Assembly (NCBI GenBank): GCA_942492125.1
Contig: CALODM010000003.1
Location: 24,925 to 88,924 of the forward strand
Length of the DNA stretch: 64,000 bases
Direction: 5' to 3'
Source of the DNA: BCD1 sp942492125
GTDB lineage: Bacteria; Bacteroidota; Bacteroidia; Chitinophagales; Saprospiraceae
Of this stretch, positions 1 to 8,114 are shown piece after piece. The translations under genes were made by a program, and so were the position numbers. Below the pieces are notes generated by a model, which saw only the letters and a list, made by a program, of their open reading frames with translations, was not told the DNA's origin and did no database searches. Numbering within the stretch: the stretch's first letter is position 1; each line of letters opens with the position of its first letter.

Positions 1-988
1 CGCTGAACAAATCCTGGGGACAGCCATTGTTCTTTTGGGGACCAGGCTCTGCCGGACATTTATCATGTATATCTGCAACGCCATCACCATCACTATCTGT
101 TGTTTTCACCAACCTAAGTGTCAGGGATAGTTCATGGCTGCCTTCGCTTACATGACGCAAACCGGAAGTGGAGATATCATAAGCGTAACTAATGTCAAAA
201 ATCTCCCGGAGTGTAAAGCCTGCCATAGCAGAGGCGGCATCTTCGGTCCGGTAGGTGCCTCCGATCCAAAAAGCATTCAAAAAGGTCATCTTCAGGGAAG
301 CATCAATTTGTGGATTGGTCAATTCCGTCAATTTAACCAGGACCGAAGGTTCAACCCTGAAGTTTTTAGACACCGGTATATCATAACCTGTATTAAAAAA
401 ATAATGTCTTTTAAGAGCATTGGTCCCTATCTCAGGATTACCAAAAGTGATTTTTCGCTCCAGGATCTGGGGAACGGAAAATCCGAGGTAGAAATCCCCT
501 ATACTCAATTGAACCCCTGCATTAAAATCAGGAAACCAGCTTCCTGCCATACCGTTGATGATCACTTCGTCCATTTCATCCTCCACAGAAATATCATCCC
601 TGAGCCTCAGGTTATAAAAGCCTCCGGCAATTCCTCCCGAGAGGGAAGAACGCCTGCCCAGGCGCTGGGAATACGACAGCAAAAGAGAACCACCGGTGCG
701 CTTGAGCGCACCGGCCTCGTCCTTAAAAAAATAGCCTCCCAGGCCCAATGGAATCGCATTGAGCCGTGAGCGGAAACTCACCAGTTGCGTCACCGGAGCA
801 TCCTCTATCCCTACCCACTGGGCACGGTATAAAAAATTGAATTGCATGCCGGTTACATCCCCCGTCACCGCGGGATTGTAACCATACTCATTGGTGAGGT
901 AGTTCGTAAATAAAGGGTATTGCTGCCCCTGAAGGGAAACAAATCCCATGGTAATCATAAATATGGAGATCAGGTAAATCTTTTTCAT
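1..988 (-). CDS. PorP/SprF-family T9SS outer-membrane protein, C-terminal extension, partial
   Basis: The frame opens at an ATG (988-986) with a signal peptide (MKKIYLISIFMITMGFVSLQGQ) and stays open to the window edge, so the C-terminus is missing (329 codons seen). The start QQYPLFTNYLTNEYGYNPA is the hallmark of PorP/SprF proteins, 300-350-residue beta-barrels that help T9SS export or anchor cargo. After about residue 300 the protein does not stop. It continues with a Ca-binding thrombospondin-type-3-like motif (DSDGDGVADIHDKCP), which usually leads into an OmpA-like peptidoglycan-binding domain; that domain would lie outside the window. It sits 92 bp downstream of a gene ending in a type B (CHU_C) sorting domain. 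Such cargo commonly has a dedicated SprF-like partner in the same operon, so this is inferred to be that partner. Confidence 0.87.
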   Translation of the reverse strand, partial: MKKIYLISIFMITMGFVSLQGQQYPLFTNYLTNEYGYNPAVTGDVTGMQFNFLYRAQWVGIEDAPVTQLVSFRSRLNAIPLGLGGYFFKDEAGALKRTGGSLLLSYSQRLGRRSSLSGGIAGGFYNLRLRDDISVEDEMDEVIINGMAGSWFPDFNAGVQLSIGDFYLGFSVPQILERKITFGNPEIGTNALKRHYFFNTGYDIPVSKNFRVEPSVLVKLTELTNPQIDASLKMTFLNAFWIGGTYRTEDAASAMAGFTLREIFDISYAYDISTSGLRHVSEGSHELSLTLRLVKTTDSDGDGVADIHDKCPAEPGPQKNNGCPQDLFS

Positions 989-1080
989 GTCCTTTAGATT
1001 ATAACTTGTTGCTAACCGGAAACCGGTAAAAAAAATTTCACAGATAATTCTTGAACTAATGGTATTCGTCAGACAGGTCT

Positions 1081-2295
1081 TCATCTCACAACACTTATAG
1101 CTCCGGTATATATTGCGCCACTGCCGTCATGGAGGTTCATCACAAAATAATAGGTACCAAAGGGCAATGGCTTCCCATCCTTTCCGGTGCCTTGCCAGTC
1201 ATTGGCATAACCCTTTTGCTCAAAAACGGGTCTGCCCCACCGGTCGTAAATGATCAACTCATTTTCCGGAAAATTTTGGAGACTTTCCACTATCCACCTA
1301 TCATTTTGGCCATCCCCGTTGGGTGTGATAACTTCATAAAAAGTCAACGCCTCACAAACCACTTCCACGACAACCGGTTCGATGTGCAGACAGTTATTAT
1401 CATCGGTAACCGTCAGTGTGTAAATTCCAGCACTCAACTGAGCGATTGACTCGCCTGATGAGCCGTCGGGCCAATCAAAAGAATAGGGTGCTGTGCCTCC
1501 GCTGGCCATAACCTCAATCAGACCATCCTGGTTGCCGTGACAACTTTCATCCGTTATGGCAATATCAATTTGCAGGCTGTCTGCCGGCCCAAAAACCTCT
1601 GTAGATCCTTCTTGGATACAATTGTTGATATCCGTAATGGTGTAGCTGTACAATCCAGGAAACAAGTCCGTTTGCGAAAGGCCGGTAGCCCCATTGGACC
1701 AGTTGACCTGGTAGGGTTCAGTACCCCCTTCAACGAACAAATCAATTCCGCCATCAGCATCTTCGAGACACAATAAATCCATCGTTGCCAGTTCAGCACT
1801 GACCGGCGTAAAGAATATATCAAGGTTGAGACTGGCTGTATCAACACATGCTCCGGTGGCCACACTCAGGAATACCGTTTTGGTTCCTGTTGAAAAGTAG
1901 GTAACACCGGTAGGGTCTTTAACCAAAGAAGTATCCGGCATAGCCCCCTGGCCAAACTGCCAGTAAAAAGTCGTTTCCGGCCTTGGATCATCCATATAAA
2001 AAAACTGGTAGGGACCTCCACATACTGCATTGCCCTGCACATCAATGGCAAAAGCTGCCTTAGGTGCGGTAACACAGGAAGAAGGTTGTTGAAATCCTTG
2101 TCGCAGGTAGTTATCTGCTGTGGCAATGGTACCCGCATTAGGGGGCTGGCCCACCGTGCTTCGAATCGTGGCACCACCAGCCTGCTCAGAAGCCCCGACA
2201 CTGCAAATGACACTTCTGCGTACGGATTGCCCGGGAGCATCAACGCTGAACAGTATAGCAGATAATAGGATGAAAAATGTAAATTTCTTATTCAT
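1081..2295 (-). CDS. SprB-repeat protein with gliding-motility C-terminal (CHU_C, type B sorting) domain
   Basis: A 404-residue exported protein. The ATG at 2295 begins a good signal peptide (MNKKFTFFILLSAILFSVDAPGQS); the frame extends upstream only to a TTG, so the ATG is preferred. A PKD-like segment covers about 75-170. Two SprB repeats follow (GGTEPYQVNWSNGATG and GGTAPYSFDWPDGSSG), as in the giant adhesin SprB. The last about 85 residues are a CHU_C/TIGR04131-type module: TPNGDGQND, IYDRWGRPVFE, then GTYYFVMNLHDGSG. Family knowledge: this is a type B T9SS signal, and export generally needs a cognate PorP/SprF protein, which is encoded just downstream. Likely a small surface adhesin or structural protein. 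It lies 23 bp after the stop of the upstream gene, so co-transcription is likely. Confidence 0.85.
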   Translation of the reverse strand: MNKKFTFFILLSAILFSVDAPGQSVRRSVICSVGASEQAGGATIRSTVGQPPNAGTIATADNYLRQGFQQPSSCVTAPKAAFAIDVQGNAVCGGPYQFFYMDDPRPETTFYWQFGQGAMPDTSLVKDPTGVTYFSTGTKTVFLSVATGACVDTASLNLDIFFTPVSAELATMDLLCLEDADGGIDLFVEGGTEPYQVNWSNGATGLSQTDLFPGLYSYTITDINNCIQEGSTEVFGPADSLQIDIAITDESCHGNQDGLIEVMASGGTAPYSFDWPDGSSGESIAQLSAGIYTLTVTDDNNCLHIEPVVVEVVCEALTFYEVITPNGDGQNDRWIVESLQNFPENELIIYDRWGRPVFEQKGYANDWQGTGKDGKPLPFGTYYFVMNLHDGSGAIYTGAISVVR

Positions 2296-2318
2296 AATAG
2301 ATTTTGATACAGTCAAAA

Positions 2319-3572
2319 TTAACTTCCCAAATATCCGGTCAGGATCATCTCTTCTGTCCCGGTATTTTTGATTTGAATACCTCCCGGGATGACGATGGCT
2401 TCTATTTCTGTACTGAAAAAGTCAATGGAAATGTTGTTCAGCGACAGGTTGCTATTATTGGCGTCCAAACCGCTTTTAACTACCAGGTAGCTGCCTACAG
2501 GAATGGTAAACGTACTTCCGCCATTGGGCAATAAAACCAGTACTACCGGACTGATCAAATTGGTATTATCAACCAGGAAACCAATACAATGACAGTTATC
2601 GATCATAGAATTCGGGGGCAACATGGGCAGGTTTGGCTGGGTGATATGGTTTCCCAATCCACTACCCACGCCGGGCAAGCGTATCTCTTCTTCTCCGGCA
2701 ACCATGTAGAATATCTTGTCTGGAGGAACGGTATATTGATCTGGTATGAAAATAAAATTATCGCCGCTGGGATACCCTTGCGGATAATTGATGGTGGCTC
2801 CGGGAAAGTTAAAAACACTTCCACTGGAAAGCGTGATGAAGTTGCCTTCCGAAATTGAGATGGTATCCCCCGAAAACTCGAGGGTCTGGATTTCATTGGT
2901 AGAATCCGGGTCTTCATCACTTATGGCGATGTAGGCAGCCTGGGCAAAGGCGGCGCTTTGGGCTTCCAGGGCATAATTGGCATTTTGGGCGGCAAATGCA
3001 TTTTGAGCGAACCCGGCAGTATTGGCATACTGGGCCGTATCGGCTGTGAGGGCGTGACTGGCAACTCCGGTGATACCGGCACTATCTGCAAAAGTTGCTG
3101 AAATCGCTGTCTGGGAAACGGAAGCACTGTCAGCAAAAGCAGCGGATCCTGCCTTTTCAGATTCATCCGCATACAGGGCAAACGGGACACTCAGCAGTTG
3201 GTTGGTGCCAACGTGTACAAAAGTACTGCCTCCGGTAACATCCATTTCTATACGCAAAAAGAAGGGGCCGTTATTCCAGTTGATAGCCTCGAACTGACTT
3301 GCCGAACCACCGTTGGGGTTACCTTCCCCAATATTAATGGTGAACAATCCGAATTCATCGGTAGTGATATAGTGTAACTCCTCCCATTGAACGGTTCCGG
3401 AAACAGAACCGCTGATGATCACAGCTTTGATGCCAATATTCTGCTGTGCGAGTTCATCCCCGTCCGCATCCGTAGCTACAGCCTGATAACTAAAGGATTG
3501 CGGGCTTTGTCCCATAACAATGACCGACATGATCAGGCCAATGATCAACAATCCAGGTTTTAAGTAATTCAT
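2319..3572 (-). CDS. Exported protein with Bacteroidota N-terminal module and Ala-rich repeats
   Basis: 417 residues with an ATG start and a signal peptide ending near VMGQSPQ. Residues 24-135 match a module common in Bacteroidota surface proteins: SFSYQAVATDADGDEL, FGLFTINIGEGNPNG, INWNNGPFFLRIEMDVTGG, LLSVPFALYA. It is often found ahead of collagen-like or tail-fibre-like stalks. Residues about 135-215 are a low-complexity stalk of A-x-x-A-x-x-A type (FADSAS, FADSAG, TADTAQYANTAGFAQNAFAAQNANY) of heptad-like spacing, suggesting a trimeric coiled or beta-helical rod. The C-terminal about 190 residues are unique and may be the head. No T9SS tail is visible. It is first in a three-gene minus-strand group with the SprB/CHU_C and PorP/SprF genes. 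Function is unknown; surface attachment is an inference. Confidence 0.75.
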   Translation of the reverse strand: MNYLKPGLLIIGLIMSVIVMGQSPQSFSYQAVATDADGDELAQQNIGIKAVIISGSVSGTVQWEELHYITTDEFGLFTINIGEGNPNGGSASQFEAINWNNGPFFLRIEMDVTGGSTFVHVGTNQLLSVPFALYADESEKAGSAAFADSASVSQTAISATFADSAGITGVASHALTADTAQYANTAGFAQNAFAAQNANYALEAQSAAFAQAAYIAISDEDPDSTNEIQTLEFSGDTISISEGNFITLSSGSVFNFPGATINYPQGYPSGDNFIFIPDQYTVPPDKIFYMVAGEEEIRLPGVGSGLGNHITQPNLPMLPPNSMIDNCHCIGFLVDNTNLISPVVLVLLPNGGSTFTIPVGSYLVVKSGLDANNSNLSLNNISIDFFSTEIEAIVIPGGIQIKNTGTEEMILTGYLGS

Positions 3573-3619
3573 TGCTCAGTAATCTTTTTTATGTTAAAAA
3601 ATACCCCTGACCCAGGATA

Positions 3620-3650
3620 GACCTCCGAGGTTTTAGAAACCTCGAAGGTC
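3620..3650. repeat. 31-bp imperfect palindrome
   Basis: Arms GACCTCCGAGGTTT and AAACCTCGAAGGTC are separated by 3 bases, with one mismatch. It lies about 50 bp upstream of the 3572 start. Short elements of this type are often scattered in Saprospiraceae intergenic DNA (general impression, not checked). Confidence 0.6.
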
Positions 3651-4122
3651 TTCCAGGCAGGAAAAAAGTAGATAGCCTCTATTGCACCAATCGGCCATTT
3701 GTCAACCTAAACAAGGCATTTTCCTTCCGCAAGGGCGTAATTAGCTACAACCCTGGAAGGTCAAAACCGGAATTTAGAAGTTGCTCAAATTGCCGTGCAA
3801 TTTGAATTAGATAGCTTGTGCTCAAAGGTTGCGGAAACAGCGGGATACCCGGGGCATAGCCATTCCGAAAATAACTGAGGTAAGTACAGTGACTTAATCC
3901 CTGTGAACAATGAAAAACGGAGGATGATTTTCCTCTTCTAAAGATAAGTTGCCATGAAGGAAAGAAGGTTTGACATGAGTTATGATGACAAAAGCATCCG
4001 GGGGAAACCTTTTTCCTGATTTAATCGGTAATTGGCAAAAGTTGGATCAGACTTGTGTTTTCAATGCGGCAAATGTAAGGGATTTTTTGATTTGTGTCAA
4101 GGGTTGGGTATTTTATCAACAT

Positions 4123-4254
4123 CAAGGTGACGCCTTGAAACCATCCAAGGTGACACCTTGACAAAGCCAGATTAGCCAGGAAAGGCGTTACCGTGTCGAG
4201 GAATTACTAAGCAAAACAAAGCCTTGAATAGTTTTTTTTCAAGGTGACGCCTTG
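4123..4254. repeat. Three copies of a 15-bp palindrome CAAGG-N5-CCTTG
   Basis: Copies at 4123-4137 (CAAGGTGACGCCTTG), 4146-4160 (CAAGGTGACACCTTG) and 4240-4254 (same as the first). Related copies occur at 30636-30650 and 38547-38561. Too short for a terminator and not followed by T-runs. They could be protein-binding sites or copies of a dispersed short palindrome. Confidence 0.7.
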
Positions 4255-4395
4255 GCCGCTCTTAAGTCCAACACAGGCAAAACTTCACAAAACTCTGGCC
4301 GACATTTCCCATTTTTTCAACCCAAAGGTTTTCCTTTTTCGTTTTTAAAGGATAATTTGCAATTTAGTTCTCTCGTTAAAAACAAAACCGACAGT

Positions 4396-7065
4396 ATGAA
4401 CCACCGGATTATAGCAACGCTGATAATCGCTTACTCATTTGTTGCCCCTACTTTTTCGCAACAACTCGACCGTGTACAGGGAGAGGTACTCGTAATGCTT
4501 GAAGAAACAACGGACGTCAGGGCATGGGCATGGCAATTCAGGGAATTTGATGGAGAAAAATCCGGGTTTGACGTTAACAAACTCGTCTCCAGCCCCATGA
4601 ACATTTGGTCCTTTACTTTTGACCATACCGTCATAAGTGAATACAAAATATTGGAAGTCATACGTCGCCAACCTGAAGTAAAACTGGCTCAATTCAACCA
4701 CCTGATCGAAATGCGATCCACCGTTCCCAATGATACAGAGTTCAATAATCAGTGGCAGTACATCAATACCGGCCAGGGCGGCGGACTGCCCGGGGCAGAT
4801 ATCGATGCAGACCTGGCCTGGGATATTACTACAGGTGGGCTGACAGCTTTTGGAGACACCATTGTGGTTTGCGTTATCGATGGAGGCATCGACCTGACCC
4901 ACCAGGACTTTGAAGACAATCGGTGGATCAATCATCAGGAAATCCCGGACAATGGCATTGACGATGATGAAAACGGCTACATCGACGACTACCTGGGCTG
5001 GGTTCCCATCCTGGAAAATGATGATATCGCCGGAACAAATCACGGTACGGCGGTCACTGGTATCATTGGAGCCAAAGGAAATAATGGATTAGGCGTAACC
5101 GGGGTTAGCTGGGATGTCAAAGTAATGATCGTGCGACGGAATCTTTCCTCACCCGAATCAATCATTTTGGAAGCTTATTCCTACCCGCTTATCCAGCGAA
5201 GACTGTACAATGAATCGAACGGAGAAAAAGGCGCCTTTGTGGTTGCCACCAATGCTTCCTGGGGGCAGAATTTCGGACAACCCGAAGATTCTCCATTATG
5301 GTGCGCCATGTACGACACGCTGGGCCATGCAGGTATCCTGAATTGTGGTGCAACAGCCAATCTGGATATCAACGTAGAGGAAGAAGGCGACCTGCCAACC
5401 AATTGTACCAGTGATTACCTTATTGGTGTTACTAATCTCAACCGTTTTGACCAAAAAGTAACCAATGCCGCCTATGGCCCCATTTCCATCGATCTTGGAG
5501 CATATGGTGCCGATACCTGGACTACCTCCATCGGCAATTCCTATAACGGATTCGGTGGCACTTCAGGCGCTACACCTCACGTAACCGGAACGATTGGACT
5601 ATTGTATGCCGTTCCCTGTGAAGGGTTTATTTCCCTGGCCAAGACGGCCCCTGCTGCCGCTGCTTTGCTGATGAAGCAAGTCATCCTTGAAGGGGTCACT
5701 CCCAACGAATCCCTTGACACGATCACCGTCACTGGCGGACGGCTTAATGTTTACAACAGCCTTACCCTGCTTATGGAAAATTGTGGAGGCTGCTTCCCTC
5801 CTGTTACTTTATCATCAACCAATATTAATGTCACTTCGGCAGATATCCAATGGGCTCAATCCGATAGCATTCTCAGAGTTGATGCACGGTGGAGAGCAAT
5901 TGGAACATCAGATTGGATAGAAGCAGAAGAGGTGAATTTACCTTTTGAACTGACAGGTCTGACCATTTGTACAGATTATGAATTACAGCTCCAGGGCTAT
6001 TGTCAAAATGATACGCTGGACTTTACGCCAAGCTTATTATTCCGAACCGGTGGTTGTTGTGAGCCACCGGAAGATATTCAGATAACAGCGGTCACCGATA
6101 ATTCTGTAACCCTGGACTGGGGAGACATCCTCACCGCCAACGGTTACGTCATAGAGTACCGGGAAACCGGGGATCAAATTTGGTTTACTGCCCAGGCATT
6201 GGTCAGTGAAGTCTCTTTATCTAATCTTAATAATTGTACGGAATATGAATATCGAATTCGAACCTTTTGTGGTGAGGACGGGGAAAATGGCCAGATTCGT
6301 ACGTTTATGACCACCAGTTGTGGAGAATGTGCAGATACGCCCTACTGTATCCCTGAAAACCTTGCAGGCAGTAACGAATGGATCGATGAATTTTCATTAG
6401 GTGACCTTGTAAATGAATCAGGCATGAATGACAGTTACGGAAACTTCACCCTTATGGAGTCTGTTGTACTACTTCGGGGGCAGTCTTATGAAATGAGCAT
6501 AACACCCGAATATAACGGGTTTCCGTATAGTGAAGATGTACATATTTATGTTGATTATGATAATGATGGCGAATTTGAAGAAGAGGAGATTTTGTTTGAA
6601 TTGGAGGAAACCATCAATTCTAATTTTACAACCAATATTCAAATCCCCGAAGACGCTCCCCTGGGTCTGACCCGTTTACGGGTGGTGATGCAATTTCAAT
6701 CTGTTGACGGACCGTGCCCTGGTGGATTACAGGAATACGGAGAAGTAGAAGACTATTGTGTCATTATTGATTCGCCTGATAATGTGCAGGAGATCGACGG
6801 TTTGATCCTTTGGAATGTTTACCCGAATCCATTTAACGAGCAGTTACGACTGGAGTTGGATTTCCCGAAAAAAATGGAAGCTTTCACCCTGAATATTGTG
6901 GATCCTTCCGGGCGGTTGGTATTAAACCAGTATTATCCTCGAATCGACTCTGGAAAAAATATTATCGAACTCGATCTTGAACAATTGCCTCCGGGACTTT
7001 ATTACCTTAACATCAAAGATAAAAATGGTAATTTTGCATCCAGGAAAATAGTGAAGATGGATTGA
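4396..7065 (+). CDS. Secreted subtilisin-like (S8) protease with FnIII, GEVED and T9SS sorting domains
   Basis: 889 residues. The ATG at 4396 starts a signal peptide (MNHRIIATLIIAYSFVAPTFSQ); the frame reaches further upstream only to a TTG at 4252 and adds no homologous sequence. A short propeptide-like region precedes the S8 domain. Catalytic triad by motif: Asp162 in VIDGGID, His216 in NHGTAVTG, Ser390 in GGTSGATPHV. Two fibronectin-III-like modules follow (about 465-650), then a GEVED domain (VDYDNDGEFEEEE ... GEVEDYCV). The end is a type A T9SS sorting domain (NVYPNPFNEQL ... GLYYLNIKDKNG ... KIVKMD). Predicted cell-surface or released protease for external protein degradation. The three triad motifs are all intact. 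Confidence 0.92.
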   Translation: MNHRIIATLIIAYSFVAPTFSQQLDRVQGEVLVMLEETTDVRAWAWQFREFDGEKSGFDVNKLVSSPMNIWSFTFDHTVISEYKILEVIRRQPEVKLAQFNHLIEMRSTVPNDTEFNNQWQYINTGQGGGLPGADIDADLAWDITTGGLTAFGDTIVVCVIDGGIDLTHQDFEDNRWINHQEIPDNGIDDDENGYIDDYLGWVPILENDDIAGTNHGTAVTGIIGAKGNNGLGVTGVSWDVKVMIVRRNLSSPESIILEAYSYPLIQRRLYNESNGEKGAFVVATNASWGQNFGQPEDSPLWCAMYDTLGHAGILNCGATANLDINVEEEGDLPTNCTSDYLIGVTNLNRFDQKVTNAAYGPISIDLGAYGADTWTTSIGNSYNGFGGTSGATPHVTGTIGLLYAVPCEGFISLAKTAPAAAALLMKQVILEGVTPNESLDTITVTGGRLNVYNSLTLLMENCGGCFPPVTLSSTNINVTSADIQWAQSDSILRVDARWRAIGTSDWIEAEEVNLPFELTGLTICTDYELQLQGYCQNDTLDFTPSLLFRTGGCCEPPEDIQITAVTDNSVTLDWGDILTANGYVIEYRETGDQIWFTAQALVSEVSLSNLNNCTEYEYRIRTFCGEDGENGQIRTFMTTSCGECADTPYCIPENLAGSNEWIDEFSLGDLVNESGMNDSYGNFTLMESVVLLRGQSYEMSITPEYNGFPYSEDVHIYVDYDNDGEFEEEEILFELEETINSNFTTNIQIPEDAPLGLTRLRVVMQFQSVDGPCPGGLQEYGEVEDYCVIIDSPDNVQEIDGLILWNVYPNPFNEQLRLELDFPKKMEAFTLNIVDPSGRLVLNQYYPRIDSGKNIIELDLEQLPPGLYYLNIKDKNGNFASRKIVKMD

Positions 7066-7104
7066 TATTCTGAAAAGAGTTGGAAGTAATTAAAGTCGAC
7101 ATTA

Positions 7105-7491
7105 ATGCAAATTGAACACATCGCTATTTGGGCAAAGGACTTAGAGAAAATGAAAGCATTTTATTTGAAATTCTTTGACCTGACCTCCAATGAGAAATAT
7201 TTTAATCCAAAGAAAAAATTCAGTTCCTATTTTTTATCTTTTAAAAATGGTGCTCGAATTGAATTAATGAACAGCCCGGATATTAATGAATTGATTGACA
7301 AAAATGATCTAAAATTTGGACTGACTCATTTCGCGATATCCGTGGGCAGTAAAAACAAGGTTAACCAACTAACTGAAACCATCCGTCAAGACGGGTATGC
7401 TGTGGTAGGTGAACCAAGAACTACCGGAGATGGTTATTATGAAAGTGTCATCACTGACCCGGAAGGAAATTTAATCGAATTAACCGTATAA
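7105..7491 (+). CDS. VOC-family (glyoxalase/bleomycin resistance-like) protein
   Basis: 128 residues, a typical single VOC module of two beta-alpha-beta-beta-beta units. Metal-ligand candidates stand where expected: His5 in IEHIAIW, Glu in ARIELMN, His in LTHFAISVG and Glu in the final LIELTV. Short proteins of this sort range from lactoylglutathione lyase-like enzymes to antibiotic-binding proteins, so the substrate cannot be assigned. Cytoplasmic; no signal. It starts 39 bp after the protease stop and ends 9 bp before the thioredoxin-like gene, with which it probably forms an operon. Confidence 0.85.
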   Translation: MQIEHIAIWAKDLEKMKAFYLKFFDLTSNEKYFNPKKKFSSYFLSFKNGARIELMNSPDINELIDKNDLKFGLTHFAISVGSKNKVNQLTETIRQDGYAVVGEPRTTGDGYYESVITDPEGNLIELTV

Positions 7492-7500
7492 AAACATATA

Positions 7501-8055
7501 ATGTCATTTATAGAATCAAATATGTTGCCACTAGGCACCAAAGCCCCACACTTTAAATTACCGGATACCGTTTCCGGTCAGGAAATCAGCCTGGATGACA
7601 TCCAGTCAGACAAGGCCACCGTAGTGATGTTTCTGTGCAATCATTGCCCCTATGTAATTCACGTCAATGAAGAAATTGTGCGAATTGTTGCTGACTACAA
7701 ACCCAAAGGGGTTGGATTCGTTGGCATCAGCTCCAATGATGTTATCAATTATCCACAAGATGGTCCGGATAAGATGAAAATTCATGCACAGGAAACAGGA
7801 TACGATTTTCCTTATCTGTATGATGAAAGCCAGGAAGTAGCTAAAGCCTATGATGCTGCCTGCACCCCTGACTTTTACATTTTTGACGGAGACATGAAAT
7901 TGGTTTACCGGGGAAGGATTGACAATTCCAGACCGGGAAATGATGAACCGCTTTCAGGAAAAGACCTGAGAAGTGCTTTGGATGCAGTAATTGCCGGCGA
8001 ACCGGTCACTGAAAAGCAATATCCCAGCGGCGGGTGTAATATCAAGTGGAAGTAG
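7501..8055 (+). CDS. Thioredoxin-fold peroxiredoxin-like (AhpC/TSA family) protein
   Basis: 184 residues, no signal peptide. Thioredoxin-fold elements in order: GTKAPHFKLPDTVSG, VVMFLCNHCPYV with a CxxC redox pair (CNHC), VGFVGISSND, YDESQEVAKAYDAACTPDFYIFD with the cis-Pro, and GRIDNSRPGND. This matches the thioredoxin family proteins of about 180-200 residues common in Bacteroidota and cyanobacteria, annotated as peroxiredoxin-like. Likely a cytoplasmic thiol-disulfide reductase or peroxidase. It converges with sucA across a hairpin. Confidence 0.85.
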   Translation: MSFIESNMLPLGTKAPHFKLPDTVSGQEISLDDIQSDKATVVMFLCNHCPYVIHVNEEIVRIVADYKPKGVGFVGISSNDVINYPQDGPDKMKIHAQETGYDFPYLYDESQEVAKAYDAACTPDFYIFDGDMKLVYRGRIDNSRPGNDEPLSGKDLRSALDAVIAGEPVTEKQYPSGGCNIKWK

Positions 8056-8058
8056 CAG

Positions 8059-8113
8059 GAATTACGAATTACGAATTGGTCGATTTCATCCGTTAATTCG
8101 TAATCCGTAATTC
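8059..8113. terminator. Bidirectional hairpin between convergent genes
   Basis: Arms at 8059-8077 (GAATTACGAATTACGAATT) and 8095-8113 pair over 18 of 19 positions around a 17-base loop. It fills the whole gap between the thioredoxin-like stop and the sucA stop. There is no long T-run, so it may act as a transcript-end stabiliser. A related sequence built from the same AATTCGTA words lies between two other convergent genes at 44257-44300. Confidence 0.6.
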
Positions 8114-8114
8114 A

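Larger units (their letters stand above)
3573..4395. other. Gene-poor spacer with short palindromes
   Basis: This 823-bp divergent spacer separates the minus-strand group from the subtilase. I see no credible gene in it. It holds an imperfect 31-bp palindrome at 3620-3650, a 9-bp-arm inverted repeat at 3785-3805, and three copies of a 15-bp palindrome of the form CAAGG-N5-CCTTG at 4123, 4146 and 4240. Promoters for both flanking genes must lie here, but no clear TAnnTTTG element was found. Confidence 0.6.

Noticed and set aside
134..769. Plus-strand open frame of 211 codons
   Set aside because: It is antisense to the PorP/SprF-like gene, which has a signal peptide and family motifs in the opposite strand.
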